A DNA stretch of 7,535 nucleotides. Origin: Deltaproteobacteria bacterium. GTDB taxonomy: Bacteria > Desulfobacterota > Desulfomonilia > UBA1062. How positions within the stretch are numbered: position 1 is the first letter of the stretch; each line of letters opens with the position of its first letter. The notes beneath the pieces are model-generated. The model did not search any database. It had not been told where the DNA came from and saw only the letters and a program-made list of their open reading frames with translations. This document shows, in pieces, positions 7,137-7,535 of this stretch. The DNA is taken from NCBI GenBank assembly GCA_016934135.1, contig JAFGTK010000332.1, positions 1-7,535 on the forward strand, written 5' to 3'. The translations under genes and the position numbers were made by a program.

Positions 7137-7298
7137 GGAATCAACAGGAGACTTTGCATCTGCGTACAGAATGTTTTACATTCACCAATCTCAAAAATGA
7201 TGGGTGGCTTGAGGTAATCGATGGTTACCCTGTTTGAAGGTGGCAAAAGGAGATTTATACTCGCTGATCCGAGAGACAGACTACATATCTATAAGAAC

Positions 7299-7535
7299 TC
7301 ATGGCTCCTGCTGGAATACACATATCTTCGATAACTCATAACTTTCTTGGGATCTGATATTTTCAATATTTCTCACAGGTATATGTACAGTATTGACGGC
7401 TGTACCAATCCATCTAATACTATAAAGATTTTTTCCTGATCCATGAATTTCAGCACGTAAAACGGGGCCCCTCGAAGACGATGAGTGAGCTGAGGGAAAA
7501 TCCGGTAAACGAGCAATTTTGTCTGAGCGGAATGA
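7299..7535 (-). CDS. Possible 3' end of an unidentified minus-strand gene (edge-truncated)
   Basis: A frame of 78 codons is open from the right edge to TGA at 7301-7299. It has no in-frame ATG in the window, so any start lies beyond the edge. The product has no family I recognise; the stretch LRAEIHGSGKNLYSIRWIG looks more protein-like than the rest. The first part is encoded by the dispersed repeat at 7483-7529, which argues against coding or suggests that the repeat has invaded a gene end. A chance open frame of this size is quite possible. Confidence 0.2.
   Translation of the reverse strand, partial: SFRSDKIARLPDFPSAHSSSSRGPVLRAEIHGSGKNLYSIRWIGTAVNTVHIPVRNIENIRSQESYELSKICVFQQEP
7483..7529 (-). 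repeat. Dispersed repeat, copy B (inverted relative to copy A)
   Basis: GAGTGAG, then GAAAATCCG, then a 22-base block at 7508-7529 that exactly matches the reverse complement of 6052-6073. Copies A and B face each other around the lipoprotein gene, about 1.4 kb apart. The repeat may extend past the window edge. Confidence 0.7.

Larger units (their letters stand above)
7137..7535. other. About 400 bp downstream of the lipoprotein gene, no secure gene
   Basis: I find no clear terminator after the stop at 7136. The nearest hairpin is GAATGT-TTT-ACATTC at 7169-7183, with no T-run behind it. GTACAG/CTGTAC form a 6-bp inverted repeat at 7385-7405. A 37-codon plus-strand frame (7221-7334) and a minus-strand frame open at the edge (7299-7535) are the only coding candidates, both weak. 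The last 50 bp are the dispersed repeat. Confidence 0.5.

Noticed and set aside
7169..7183. Hairpin after the lipoprotein gene as a terminator
   Set aside because: The stem is only 6 bp, AT-rich, and not followed by a T-run.
7221..7334. Small plus-strand frame of 37 codons preceded by GAGG at 7211-7214
   Set aside because: The spacing is acceptable, but the peptide has no signal, membrane segment or family I recognise; chance is likely.
7385..7405. GTACAG/CTGTAC inverted repeat as a LexA-type site
   Set aside because: The half-sites are in the opposite order to CTGT-N8-ACAG, and no promoter or gene is attached.

Overview
The window looks like bacterial chromosome from a Gram-negative, probably of the Desulfobacterota/Syntrophobacterales type. 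This rests on a large TamB-like envelope protein, an outer-membrane-type lipoprotein and the general style of the transposase. It is an inference from protein character, not from a marker gene.

Layout: (1) Positions 1-4156, minus strand, hold one very long uninterrupted reading frame of 1385 codons. It has an N-terminal membrane anchor, a typical TamB/AsmA-like N-terminal segment and a TamB (DUF490) C-terminal segment. It runs off the left edge with probably only a few tens of residues missing. (2) Positions 4157-4268 are its upstream region, with a candidate promoter overlapped by a 28-bp near-perfect palindrome. (3) Positions 4269-5685 are a complete insertion sequence with 15-bp terminal inverted repeats (one mismatch). 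It carries a DDE transposase pointing toward tamB. The open frame of the transposase does not begin at the well-placed ATG: a 1-nt slip near 5519-5523 separates the Shine-Dalgarno/ATG and first 16 residues from the rest, so this copy is probably frameshifted. (4) Positions 5686-6485 are about 800 bp with no convincing gene, containing a nested palindromic element at 5990-6107. (5) Positions 6486-7136, plus strand, encode a 216-residue lipoprotein resembling the DUF2959 family. (6) Positions 7137-7535 have no secure gene. A 45-bp-scale repeat at 7483-7529 is an inverted copy of 6052-6094, and a weak minus-strand frame is open at the right edge.

The two confident host genes both concern the cell envelope: TamB-like proteins bridge inner and outer membrane, and the lipoprotein is predicted to reach the outer membrane. 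They are divergently oriented and separated by the insertion sequence and repeats, so nothing shows that they work together. I do not see a defence system, CRISPR array, tRNA, rRNA or an obviously new multi-gene system here. The most unusual items are the frameshifted transposase start with its hairpin, the palindrome in the tamB promoter region, and the inverted repeat pair around the lipoprotein gene.
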